This document shows, piece by piece, positions 6,951 to 12,560 of a stretch of 12,560 bases of DNA. Within the stretch, counting starts at the first letter, position 1, and each line of letters starts with the position of its first letter. Origin of the DNA: Xanthobacteraceae bacterium (GTDB taxonomy: Bacteria; Pseudomonadota; Alphaproteobacteria; Rhizobiales; Xanthobacteraceae); the NCBI GenBank assembly GCA_030037185.1, contig JASHRR010000748.1:1-12560 (forward strand), in the 5' to 3' direction. Both the position numbers and the translations under genes were made by a program. The notes beneath the pieces were generated by a model. It worked only from the letters and a program-made list of their open reading frames with translations, was not told the DNA's origin and made no database searches.

Positions 6951-7238
6951 CTAGCCGTCGTCCCCATCGTCTCCGTCGAGATATTCCTGGGCGGCATTCT
7001 TGGCCATTTCCAGGAATTTTTCCGCGGTGCCCCCACCCATTGCGGCGACGGCATTGAGTGCAACTGCCATAAGTTCGAGGCGCAGCTCCTCCGGGTCAGA
7101 GTCTGGGTCGAGTTCCTCAAGCATTGTTTCGCTGGCTTCAAGCGTGCTGACAATGATGTTGTGCACCTGCCTCTTCATTGCGTCGCGCCATTGCTGCGCG
7201 AAGCCGTTCTCCTCTTCATCGATTTCCTCTTCCACCAT
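6951..7238 (-). CDS. small acidic helical protein of unknown function
   Basis: The product has 95 residues and I do not recognise the family. The N-terminus is very acidic (VEEEIDEEE), the middle forms likely amphipathic helices (about 12-44 and 50-87), with a DPDSDPEE turn between, and the C-terminus ends in DGDDGDDG. There is no signal peptide, membrane helix or cysteine. The start is well supported by GAGGAG six bases upstream (7250-7245). The whole frame has the look of a real gene: clear start, no rare stretches, and a balanced helix pattern. Upstream on the same strand lies a two-hairpin leader ending in an intrinsic terminator only 40 bases before the start codon, so expression is probably controlled by premature termination or by a separate small RNA. 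The gene is likely single. A protein-binding or antitoxin-like role would be a guess. Confidence 0.7.
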   Translation of the reverse strand: MVEEEIDEEENGFAQQWRDAMKRQVHNIIVSTLEASETMLEELDPDSDPEELRLELMAVALNAVAAMGGGTAEKFLEMAKNAAQEYLDGDDGDDG

Positions 7239-7278
7239 GGTTTACTCCTCAGCGTTGGATGACCCGCCCCTCCAACAC

Positions 7279-7306
7279 AAAAAAGCCCGCGGCAACCAAC
7301 GCGGGC
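7279..7306 (-). terminator. intrinsic terminator in the leader of the small acidic protein
   Basis: On the minus strand GCCCGCG pairs perfectly with CGCGGGC around an eight-base loop and is followed at once by six T. This is a textbook Rho-independent terminator. It ends 40 bases before the start codon of the downstream gene on the same strand, so it either ends a small RNA or acts as an attenuator. The plus-strand side has no T-tract. Confidence 0.8.
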
Positions 7307-7342
7307 AAGGGAATTGGTCACCGAGCGGATGGTGACCAACGC
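7279..7342 (-). ncRNA. candidate small RNA or leader RNA with two hairpins
   Basis: Read on the minus strand, the segment has the hairpin GGTCACC-8-GGTGACC (7337-7316), a nine-base linker AATTCCCTT, and then the terminator hairpin. Both hairpins have seven perfect pairs and eight-base loops. The heptamer GCGTTGG occurs at the 5' end (7342-7336) and again across the terminator (7302-7296). Its complement CCAACGC lies just before the Shine-Dalgarno of the acidic-protein gene (7258-7252). Alternative pairing could therefore couple the terminator and translation start. It does not match an RNA class I know. The 5' end is set only by a weak promoter guess. Confidence 0.4.
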
Positions 7343-7347
7343 AGCCG

Positions 7348-7376
7348 ATCGTGCGCCGATCGGGCGGCATCGTCAA
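7348..7376 (-). promoter_or_regulatory. candidate promoter of the leader or small RNA
   Basis: On the minus strand TTGACG (7376-7371) and CACGAT (7353-7348) are 17 bases apart. The -35 box is good and the -10 box poor. The predicted start lies near 7341, directly before the first GCGTTGG heptamer and the hairpins. Confidence 0.3.
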
Positions 7377-7574
7377 TCGGGCGGCGCCCCTGGCGCGCTG
7401 GCAACGCCACCCGTCGAGAGGCGGTTGCAAATCTGCGACTTTGGGGCGGAAAAAGTGCGGGTTTCTCGGCGTTCCGCATTACCATGTTGCGTTCATGTTC
7501 CCTCTCGACACGCTGATCGAGATCGGCACTGCTGTGCCGAGCGAGCGCGCTGCCGCGCCGTCATCGCGATGGCA

Positions 7575-7642
7575 GGCACGGGTCGCCAGCGGCCATGCCT
7601 CCGCGACACCCCGAGAAGCGTGATGAAATCGTACCTTCTCGT
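7575..7642 (-). pseudogene. remnant of the signal peptide of an ABC-type substrate-binding protein
   Basis: On the minus strand TRRYDFITLLG is followed, after a one-base shift, by GVAEAWPLATRA. Together these copy the usual start 'MRRREFITLLGGAAxAWPLAARAQQ' of a large rhizobial family of ABC transporter substrate-binding proteins. The expected ATG is now ACG, the frame is broken at GGGGTG, and nothing recognisable of the mature protein follows. It is a decayed fragment. Confidence 0.6.
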
Positions 7643-7698
7643 TCGACTACCTCGTCGGCCCGAGCGAGAGGTGGTGGTGACACTTCGAGTGACGCCGT

Positions 7699-7865
7699 TC
7701 CGCGCGTGTCGGCTGGGCGTTGCCGTCATCATCCCAGGCGCGGCTCCGCAGAACGGCCGGTCCGCCGTTCCAACGCCACGGCATGGAAAACCGCGTGAAC
7801 GCCTTGCTCAGCACCGGCTGTTGCAGCGCGGCTTCACCCCAACTTTGCCCGCCGTCGGTTAAATT
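7699..7865 (-). pseudogene. C-terminal fragment of a SoxC/sulfite-oxidase-type molybdopterin enzyme
   Basis: The minus strand encodes DGGQSWGEAALQQPVLSKAF, then TRFSMPWRWNGGPAVLRSRA and WDDDGNAQPTRAE, which follow the Mo-co dimerisation domain (PF03404) of SoxC and sulfite dehydrogenases almost residue by residue ('DGGxTWxxAxL...TRFRxPWxWxGxPAxLxSRAxDExGxxQPT'). The final block with the YHxNAIQSW motif is missing, and upstream of the match (7866-8049) the frame is open but no longer resembles the enzyme. About 55 of some 400 residues remain, without the molybdopterin-binding domain, so it cannot be an active enzyme. It sits 3' of the YtcJ-like gene and 5' of the ABC-protein remnant, all on one strand, as expected for successive deletions. 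Confidence 0.65.
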
Positions 7866-8049
7866 CGAATGCCATTGCCGTTCATCTTGCTCAAAACTCA
7901 GCACGAGCTTGCCGCACGAGATGGTGACTGCGGCCATGCAGCACCCCGTCTGTTCGTTCGGCCCGGGTCTCAGCGCCGACGGTTGCTCGGGGCCGGCGGT
8001 AGCCAGCGCGGCACTGCGAAACTCGCGTTCGAAACGCGCGCGGACGTGC

Positions 8050-9735
8050 TTATCGGGCCGAGCCAAACGGCGGCTCGGACCAGACAACCTTTCCACCCAC
8101 CAGCGTGAGAAGCGATTTGATCGTATGGATCTGATCCTCAGGTATCGTCAGGAAAGGTTTGTCGAGCACCGCCAGGTCGGCGAACTTGCCGATTTCCAGA
8201 CTTCCTCTTGTGTCTTCGTCGAACGTCAGCCAGGCCGCGTTGGCGGTGTAGAAGCGGAGCACTTGGCTGCGCGTCACCGCATAATCCGGGCGCCTTTGAA
8301 CCGAACCACCGACCGCACGACCTGTGACATGATATTCGATGGCGCGCCAAATGTTGTATTCCCCGACCCGCGTCGCGTCGGTGCCTCCAACGACGTGAAG
8401 TCCGGCGTCAAGAGCAAGCCGGACCGGAGGCGTGCTTTCCGCGATCGACTGCCCGTTCGAAGCAGCGATCGCTAAAGCTTCGTAATACGGCCCCATTTGG
8501 ACGGCGTAGCACAGTCCCAGTTTCTTCATCCGCGTGAAAATTTCGGGCGTGCCGGTACTGATGTGGGCGATGCACCAGCGCAGCGGGCGGAGATCGACAG
8601 TGCGGCTTACACGCTCGAACACGTCGAGGATCTGGCGCGCAGCATCGTTGGTATAGGCGTGGATTTCGAGCGGATATCTTCTGTGTGCTGCCAGCACGGC
8701 AACCTTGTACAGCTCGTCGCTGGCCTCCTGTGGAATCTGAAAACCGGGAGCGAGCCGCGTTCCGTCATTCGCCCTGAAGACCAGGACCTCTCCCAATCCA
8801 AGGAACTTCAACATGCCGTCGCCGAAGTGCGGGGGAAGATAGGCGGTCGCATTGGCATACCATGCGGCCTCGCCTGGGATTTGTGCAGACACCCGGTATG
8901 ACACCCGGACGGTCAGCTTCCGCTCGCGCCAGAGGTCGAACAGCGGATCATACACGGCGGCGCCTGAGCCGCCGCCCGCCGCATCGACGATGCCGGTCCC
9001 CCCGCGTGCATTGAGCGCCTTAAGGAAGTCCGCCAGACTCGATTTGCGTTCGGCGTCGTCGGCAGATGCTGTGATGCGAGCTACCAAAGCGGAGAACGAT
9101 GCTATGTCTCCGAACAGTTTGCCAGTCGGCCGACCCTGGGCATCCTTCTCGATCCTGATTCCGGGCATCGAGGCTTCTGGCTCGTCGAAGCCGAGCGTCC
9201 GCAAGCCCTTTTGATTTACAATCGCATAGTCGTAGAGGTATTGCACATAGCCGGGATTGTCTGGCAGAATCCTGTCCAGGTCCGCGACAGTGGGGGCGCG
9301 GTTTTCCTGAAACTGAGCGGGGGACCACGATCCCGCCACTATCACCCACTTCCCCGCGCCCCGCTCGGCAGCCGCATCCTTCATACGGGCCAAGGCGCCC
9401 GCCAGAGTTGTCGCGTCGTACCAGTATGTTTCGAGGTCATAGGTCTGCCCGCCCCGGATCGCATGGAGATGGGTATCGTTGAGGCCGGGAATCACGGTCC
9501 TGCCACCTAGATCGATGATCGACGTGTCCGGGCCGGCGAGACGGCGGATCTGCGCATCCGACCCCACGCCTACGATCTTGTCGCCCTCGATGGCGAGGGC
9601 CTGCGCCACGCGGTTGTTTCCATCCATTGTGAGGATGTTGCCGTTGACCAGCACGCGCGATGGCGGGCCAGCGGCGAGCGCCTGTACGGCGAGCATGTTC
9701 GCCGCCAATGCCACAATCCATCTTCGCTTGCTCAT
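8050..9735 (-). CDS. exported YtcJ/AepA-like amidohydrolase (Amidohydro_3 family)
   Basis: The product has 561 residues from the preferred start. Residues 1-22 (MSKRRWIVALAANML...) form a Sec signal peptide, so the enzyme should act in the periplasm. The N-terminal strands NGNILTMDG, AIEGDKIVGVG and TVIPGLNDTHLH are typical of the composite-domain amidohydrolase fold. The metal motif is H89-L-H91. Later likely ligands are H359 (EIHAYTND), H391 (AHISTG) and D453 (GGTDA). The C-terminal GSLEIGKFADLAVLD and GGKVVW are family hallmarks. AAGGAG six bases before this ATG decides the start over an upstream ATG at 9891 that adds 52 residues without a signal. Relatives act on N-acyl or cyclic amide compounds, but most are uncharacterised. 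It is divergent from the HxlR-type gene 239 bases away, which may regulate it. Confidence 0.92.
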   Translation of the reverse strand: MSKRRWIVALAANMLAVQALAAGPPSRVLVNGNILTMDGNNRVAQALAIEGDKIVGVGSDAQIRRLAGPDTSIIDLGGRTVIPGLNDTHLHAIRGGQTYDLETYWYDATTLAGALARMKDAAAERGAGKWVIVAGSWSPAQFQENRAPTVADLDRILPDNPGYVQYLYDYAIVNQKGLRTLGFDEPEASMPGIRIEKDAQGRPTGKLFGDIASFSALVARITASADDAERKSSLADFLKALNARGGTGIVDAAGGGSGAAVYDPLFDLWRERKLTVRVSYRVSAQIPGEAAWYANATAYLPPHFGDGMLKFLGLGEVLVFRANDGTRLAPGFQIPQEASDELYKVAVLAAHRRYPLEIHAYTNDAARQILDVFERVSRTVDLRPLRWCIAHISTGTPEIFTRMKKLGLCYAVQMGPYYEALAIAASNGQSIAESTPPVRLALDAGLHVVGGTDATRVGEYNIWRAIEYHVTGRAVGGSVQRRPDYAVTRSQVLRFYTANAAWLTFDEDTRGSLEIGKFADLAVLDKPFLTIPEDQIHTIKSLLTLVGGKVVWSEPPFGSAR

Positions 9736-9974
9736 GGTTCGCTCCTTCCAGCGCGATGTGGACTGAAACGGCGCACGTCCGAGGTGCCAGATAACGGGCG
9801 ACGATCCGGTGTTTCTTGGCGGGGCTTGCGTTCTTGACGCTCGCTCCCGGATGCTGCGGCTGCGCCCGAGTTTTGCCGGTCGATCGGCCATTGAGTATCC
9901 TCCCTCGGCAGTGCCGCTTTCGCTACTTAGGCGAAGCTGCTGCCGTTGAACAGAAGTTACCTTGGACTAATGAT
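9736..9974. promoter_or_regulatory. divergent intergenic region between the YtcJ-like gene and the HxlR-type gene
   Basis: These 239 bases must hold the promoters of both divergent genes. I see no clear -35/-10 pair or convincing palindrome, so only the arrangement supports a shared control region, which is common for HxlR regulators and their targets. Confidence 0.4.
9741..9747 (-). promoter_or_regulatory. ribosome binding site that sets the YtcJ-like start
   Basis: AAGGAGC on the minus strand, with AAGGAG six bases from the ATG at 9735. This start places a good signal peptide at the very N-terminus, whereas the longer frame from 9891 would bury it. Confidence 0.75.
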
Positions 9975-10354
9975 ATGGTGGCCGATAAGGGGAATGTGAT
10001 CTCTGGCGGTGCATCCGCGCCGGGGTGTCCACTCGACCCTGTGCTCAGCCGGCTCGCACCCAAATGGCTGGCGCACATTGTCTGGTTTCTCGGCCACGCC
10101 GACAGCCTTCGGTTTGCCGAACTGCAACAGCGATTACCCGGTAATATGTCCGCCAAGGCGCTCTCCACGCGTCTGAAGGAACTCGAAGCGTTGAACATGG
10201 TCGCACGCGACGACAAAGGCATGCCCCCCCACATGTCGAATACGGGCTCACACCCTACCGGCGTTCGATCTACGACCTGCTCGAAGATCTCGAATTGAAG
10301 GCACGGGGTCTGGCGCTGCTCGCTTGCCTGACACGTGCGCAGCGCCTCGGATAA
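9975..10354 (+). pseudogene. HxlR-family winged-helix regulator, frameshifted in a C7 run
   Basis: The frame from 9975 encodes MVADKGNV..., then C18-P-L-D-P-V-L, APKWLAHIVWFL, LRFAELQQRLPG and LSTRLKELEALNMV, which is the winged helix-turn-helix of HxlR-type regulators including their conserved N-terminal cysteine (redox or electrophile sensing in YodB, HypR and QorR). At 10224-10230 (seven C after ATG) the frame leaves the family. Reading one base differently restores PHVEYGLTPY, RRSIYDLLEDLELKA and a stop at 10352-10354. With eight C the gene would give a normal 126-residue HxlR protein (PPPHVEYGLTP is the expected wing). As written, the frame ends at 10298 with an unrelated tail. This is a disabling mutation, a slippage switch or a sequencing error. 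No good Shine-Dalgarno is seen before 9975. Confidence 0.82.
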
Positions 10355-10432
10355 GCTGACGACTTTGCGGCACCGCGCAAGTGGGTCGCGGTAGAATGGC
10401 GTCCTCAGCGGCGGGAGTGAGGCTCGCCGCGC

Positions 10433-11275
10433 TCAAACCGCAAACCTGAACGCTGCGCCGTCGCGGACGATGTGGCCGGCGGTGGGGGCGGCGAAGTGGG
10501 TGCCGATGACGAGGATCGTTTGCTCGGCCCATTCGGCAAAGAGGCGCGAGCGGGTGAGCGCGGCGGCCTTCGGGTCGTTGTCGCCGAGCGACCAGTCGGG
10601 GTGCGCCATCTGGCAGGGGTGGTGGGCCATGTCGCCGGTGATCACCGCCCGTTCGCCCTCGGACTCGATCATCACGCTGACGTGGCCCGGCGTGTGGCCA
10701 ATGGAAGGCGTGAGCCGGATCTCCGGCGAGATCACGTGGTCCAGCTCCACCAGTTGGACGAGGCCGGCGTCGAAAATCGGCTTGACGCTATCGCCGAGCA
10801 TCGCTTGCTGCTCCTCGTCGTCGTGGGCGCTCCAGAAGTCGTACTCGCGCCGACCGATGAGGTAGCGCGCCTTCGGGAAGGTCGGCGCCCATTTGCCGTT
10901 CTCGAGCATCGTGTTCCAGCCGACGTGGTCGACGTGCAGGTGCGTGCACACCACGGCGTCGACTCCGTCGCGCGACCAGCCCGCCTCGCCAAGGTGCTGC
11001 AGGAACGGCGTCGCCAACGGCTGGCCGCCGGTGATCTCGCGTGGCCGGTCGTTGCCGACGCAGGTGTCGACGAGCAGCTTCAGCCCCGGCGCCTCGACCA
11101 GCAGCGCGTGGATGCTGAGCTTCAGGTTATCGTCCTCGCCGACGAAGTGCGGATAGAGCCACGCCGACTTGCGCAACTCCGCGGCCGTGGCCTGCGGTAT
11201 GACCTTGGCCGGCACCGGCAAATCCATCTCGACGATGCGGGTGATCTTCACCCGGCCCACTTGCCAGCTCAGCAT
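10433..11275 (-). CDS. MBL-fold metallo-hydrolase
   Basis: The product has 280 residues with no signal peptide, so it is probably cytoplasmic. All metal-ligand motifs of the metallo-beta-lactamase fold are present: THLHVDHVGW (H112, H114, D116, H117), GHTPGH (H198), ITGDMAHHP (D215) and IGTHFAAPTAGH (H260). The spacing and the DNLKLSIHALLVE start resemble the group that includes N-acyl-homoserine lactonases and methyl-parathion-hydrolase-like enzymes, which open lactones or hydrolyse esters; the exact substrate is not evident. The gene is convergent with the HxlR-type gene, with 78 bases between. The lipoprotein gene lies upstream on the same strand, 174 bases away, too far for tight coupling. 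The Shine-Dalgarno is weak (GAGCGAGAAG), so the start is less certain than the family. Confidence 0.92.
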   Translation of the reverse strand: MLSWQVGRVKITRIVEMDLPVPAKVIPQATAAELRKSAWLYPHFVGEDDNLKLSIHALLVEAPGLKLLVDTCVGNDRPREITGGQPLATPFLQHLGEAGWSRDGVDAVVCTHLHVDHVGWNTMLENGKWAPTFPKARYLIGRREYDFWSAHDDEEQQAMLGDSVKPIFDAGLVQLVELDHVISPEIRLTPSIGHTPGHVSVMIESEGERAVITGDMAHHPCQMAHPDWSLGDNDPKAAALTRSRLFAEWAEQTILVIGTHFAAPTAGHIVRDGAAFRFAV

Positions 11276-11449
11276 CGCGCAAACGCTTCTCGCTCGAGGT
11301 TCGACCCGACGGACGTTTAGGCGCCCGCGGCTCAGGTGTCCATCGCGAAGGCGTCGCCGTCGCTGAGCTAATTGCGCGGGAGCCTACCTCATCGTCAAGC
11401 TCGCTTGAAATTTACTACGCTACTCAAGACGCTACTCCTCCTCTCCGTA

Positions 11450-11788
11450 CTATCGGTTCTGGGGCTGGTTTGCGATGTTCGGGGTTGGCCGATAGTTCGG
11501 CCGCCTCAGTTCCTGGTCGCCCGGGGCGAGACACCGGAAATTCATGGAGAACCCACCCGATCCGAGCGTTGGCTCTCCTCTCTGATCGGCGATCAAGAGC
11601 ATTTGCCGCCCTTGGCTTTCGCAGTATTCGTTCGCCGTCTTAAGCGCCCCTGCTTCGGCGGTGACCTGACCGCCAAAGCTATTAATGGCGCTTTCGGTGA
11701 TCCTGTAGGTGTCCGGCCCGATCGGCAGTACACCCGTGCTGCTGCAAGCGCCAAGCGACAAACATGAAGCAAGTATCAGTTTCCTCAT
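11450..11788 (-). CDS. small outer- or inner-membrane lipoprotein
   Basis: From the preferred start the product has 112 residues. MRKLILASCLSLGAC is a short lipoprotein signal with the lipobox LGAC, so C15 should be lipidated; serines at +2 and +3 favour the outer membrane. The mature part has GPDTYRIT, a helix with NEYCESQGRQ (C56) and a strand SMNFRCL (C86), so a disulfide between C56 and C86 is possible. The tail is rich in P, N and Q. The pattern 'STGVLPIGPDTY...YC..QGKQ...FRC' is known from many small proteobacterial lipoproteins of unknown role. GGGGGAG five bases upstream decides this start over a longer frame from 11983. It appears to be a single gene. Confidence 0.85.
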   Translation of the reverse strand: MRKLILASCLSLGACSSTGVLPIGPDTYRITESAINSFGGQVTAEAGALKTANEYCESQGRQMLLIADQRGEPTLGSGGFSMNFRCLAPGDQELRRPNYRPTPNIANQPQNR

Positions 11789-11793
11789 GAATG

Positions 11794-11800
11794 CTCCCCC
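11794..11800 (-). promoter_or_regulatory. ribosome binding site that sets the lipoprotein start
   Basis: GGGGGAG five bases before the ATG at 11788. The lipoprotein signal begins exactly there, so the upstream extension of the frame to 11983 is not coding. Confidence 0.7.
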
Positions 11801-12012
11801 ATCTGCGGGCTGATCCCGCCCCGCTGCATCGCCGTCGAGAAGGGTGCAGAAGGCCGGGATCCTGGTCAACCGCCTGGCCGAGGCTGCGGCTGTCAGACAG
11901 ATTGCCAGAGGGTCACAGCAAAAGACCATGAGCGCAATGAGCCATCGGATGGCCCGCCCCGGATCCGTATCAATTCCGATCACGCCACATATCGGATAGG
12001 AGCTGCCTCCCT

Positions 12013-12438
12013 CCCGATCTGGCGCCCAGCGGGCTCAATGACCTGGCTGAGCTCTACCGCCGCCAGGTCGCTACGCCGACGCGTTGCTGCTGGTGCACAA
12101 GACGATTGCGTCGGCGCACGCCATTGTGTCCATCGCCGTTCCAGTGCTGTTCGGCGCCCGGGAAAGGGGCTCATTTCTGCCGCCGAAGCCCGCGATGATG
12201 CGCTCGACGTCGTGCAGCGCGCGCGCAGACGGCAGCGGCCACCGCCGTCAACAATCTCGGGGCGCGCCTTGCGGCCGGCAGCGATCGGCTGGCGCAGCTG
12301 GTTCGCGGCCTCACCGCCGAAATCGAGACCCTCGACAGGGCCATCGTCGCCGCCGTTTCCAAGCAACCTGGCCAGCGCGACGGTACCAACGAGCAGCGGA
12401 TCAGAGACCGCCTTGTGGCAATGGATCCGGCGGCTTGA
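12013..12438 (+). pseudogene. remnant of a TPR-CHAT (caspase-like) protein with three frameshifts
   Basis: Joined over three frames the plus strand gives PDLAPSGLNDLAELYRRQ, then GRYADALLLVHKTIASAHA with VLFGAR, then GLISAAEARDDALDVVQRA, then AVNNLGARLAAGSDRLAQLV and RDGTNEQRIRDRLVAM. The first two blocks form a TPR unit (NDLAELYRRQGRYADA). The rest follows the linker between TPR repeats and the CHAT domain in rhizobial proteins, where I recall 'GSDRLAQLVRKDQDLAAE...AAVSKEPSKRDAAAEQRIRDRLAAI'. Frame breaks lie near 12067, 12163 and 12228, and a stop follows at 12436. No CHAT catalytic His/Cys region can be found after it. CHAT proteins are caspase-like proteases, some in defence or cell-death systems. 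The gene is clearly dead here. Assignment rests on remembered family patterns. Confidence 0.62.
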
Positions 12439-12560
12439 TGACCGAAATATTCCGTTGCCCAATGTCTGCGTTGGGTCAGGGCTGCCTTCCCGAATGCGTT
12501 AGCGCCGCGGCCGCTGTACCCTAGCGCCTATGGTGGCCGTCTCGCGTGGGTTCGAAGTCG

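Larger units (their letters stand above)
7307..8049. other. intergenic region of decayed genes
   Basis: This stretch of 743 bases between the leader hairpins and the YtcJ-like gene has no intact gene. It contains the two minus-strand remnants listed separately. The rest (about 7377-7574 and 7866-8049) shows nothing I can identify; open frames on both strands there have arginine-rich or proline-rich out-of-frame composition. Confidence 0.6.

Noticed and set aside
7314..7862. Plus-strand open frame of 182 codons
   Set aside because: Arginine- and proline-rich, no domain; the minus strand of the same DNA shows recognisable SoxC and ABC-protein remnants instead.
8058..8078. Perfect 7-bp inverted repeat CCGAGCC/GGCTCGG at the end of the YtcJ-like gene
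   Set aside because: It lies inside the coding end and has no T-tract on the minus strand, so it is not called a terminator.
10408..10430. GC-rich inverted repeat GCGGCG...CGCCGC between the convergent HxlR and MBL genes
   Set aside because: No T-tract on either side and a short imperfect stem; terminator function cannot be supported, although the position would fit.
10472..11320. Plus-strand open frame of 282 codons opposite the MBL gene
   Set aside because: The minus strand holds all MBL metal motifs; the plus frame is its shadow.
12545..12560. GTGGGTTCGAAGTCG at the right edge, resembling a tRNA T-loop
   Set aside because: The part needed to close the stem lies beyond the window, and no D or anticodon arm can be found before it.

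Overview
The window looks like a chromosomal piece of a high-GC alphaproteobacterium, probably of the Bradyrhizobium/Rhodopseudomonas type. This rests on the GC-rich coding regions, an expanded-family TctC/Bug binding protein, a long WD40 protein with the linker and tail seen in rhizobial NACHT/TIR/caspase-WD40 proteins, and the remains of a TPR-CHAT protein and of an ABC-type binding protein with an FITLLGG-like signal peptide. The assignment is inferred from family recognition; no database was searched.

Layout. (1) 1-456, plus strand: C-terminal half of a TctC/Bug periplasmic solute-binding protein. (2) 633-2366, minus strand: a compact three-gene operon for exported or membrane proteins (an internally duplicated helical periplasmic protein, a four-helix membrane protein and a periplasmic double helix-hairpin-helix protein), with Shine-Dalgarno sequences overlapping the preceding stop codons. 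(3) 2367-3321: nearly 1 kb without a convincing gene, holding a perfect 13-bp inverted repeat. (4) 3322-5727, plus: a membrane-anchored protein of 801 residues with 14 WD40 repeats. (5) 5957-6802, plus: an amidohydrolase-2 family metal-dependent hydrolase. (6) 6951-7238, minus: a small acidic protein preceded by a leader with two hairpins, the second a textbook intrinsic terminator. (7) 7307-8049: a gene graveyard on the minus strand, with a SoxC/sulfite-oxidase C-terminal fragment and a signal-peptide remnant of an ABC binding protein. (8) 8050-9735, minus: an exported YtcJ/AepA-like amidohydrolase, divergent from (9) an HxlR-type regulator at 9975-10354 that is frameshifted in a run of seven C. 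(10) 10433-11275, minus: an MBL-fold hydrolase with complete metal ligands. (11) 11450-11788, minus: a small lipoprotein. (12) 12013-12438, plus: a TPR-CHAT protein remnant with three frameshifts.

The two amidohydrolases, the MBL hydrolase, the HxlR regulator and the TctC binding protein suggest an accessory region for uptake and hydrolysis of small organic compounds, but no pathway can be named. The decayed genes show a region of active turnover. The points most worth following are the leader RNA before the acidic protein, the 14-repeat WD40 protein that keeps the linker of effector-WD40 proteins without an effector domain, and the three-gene envelope operon.
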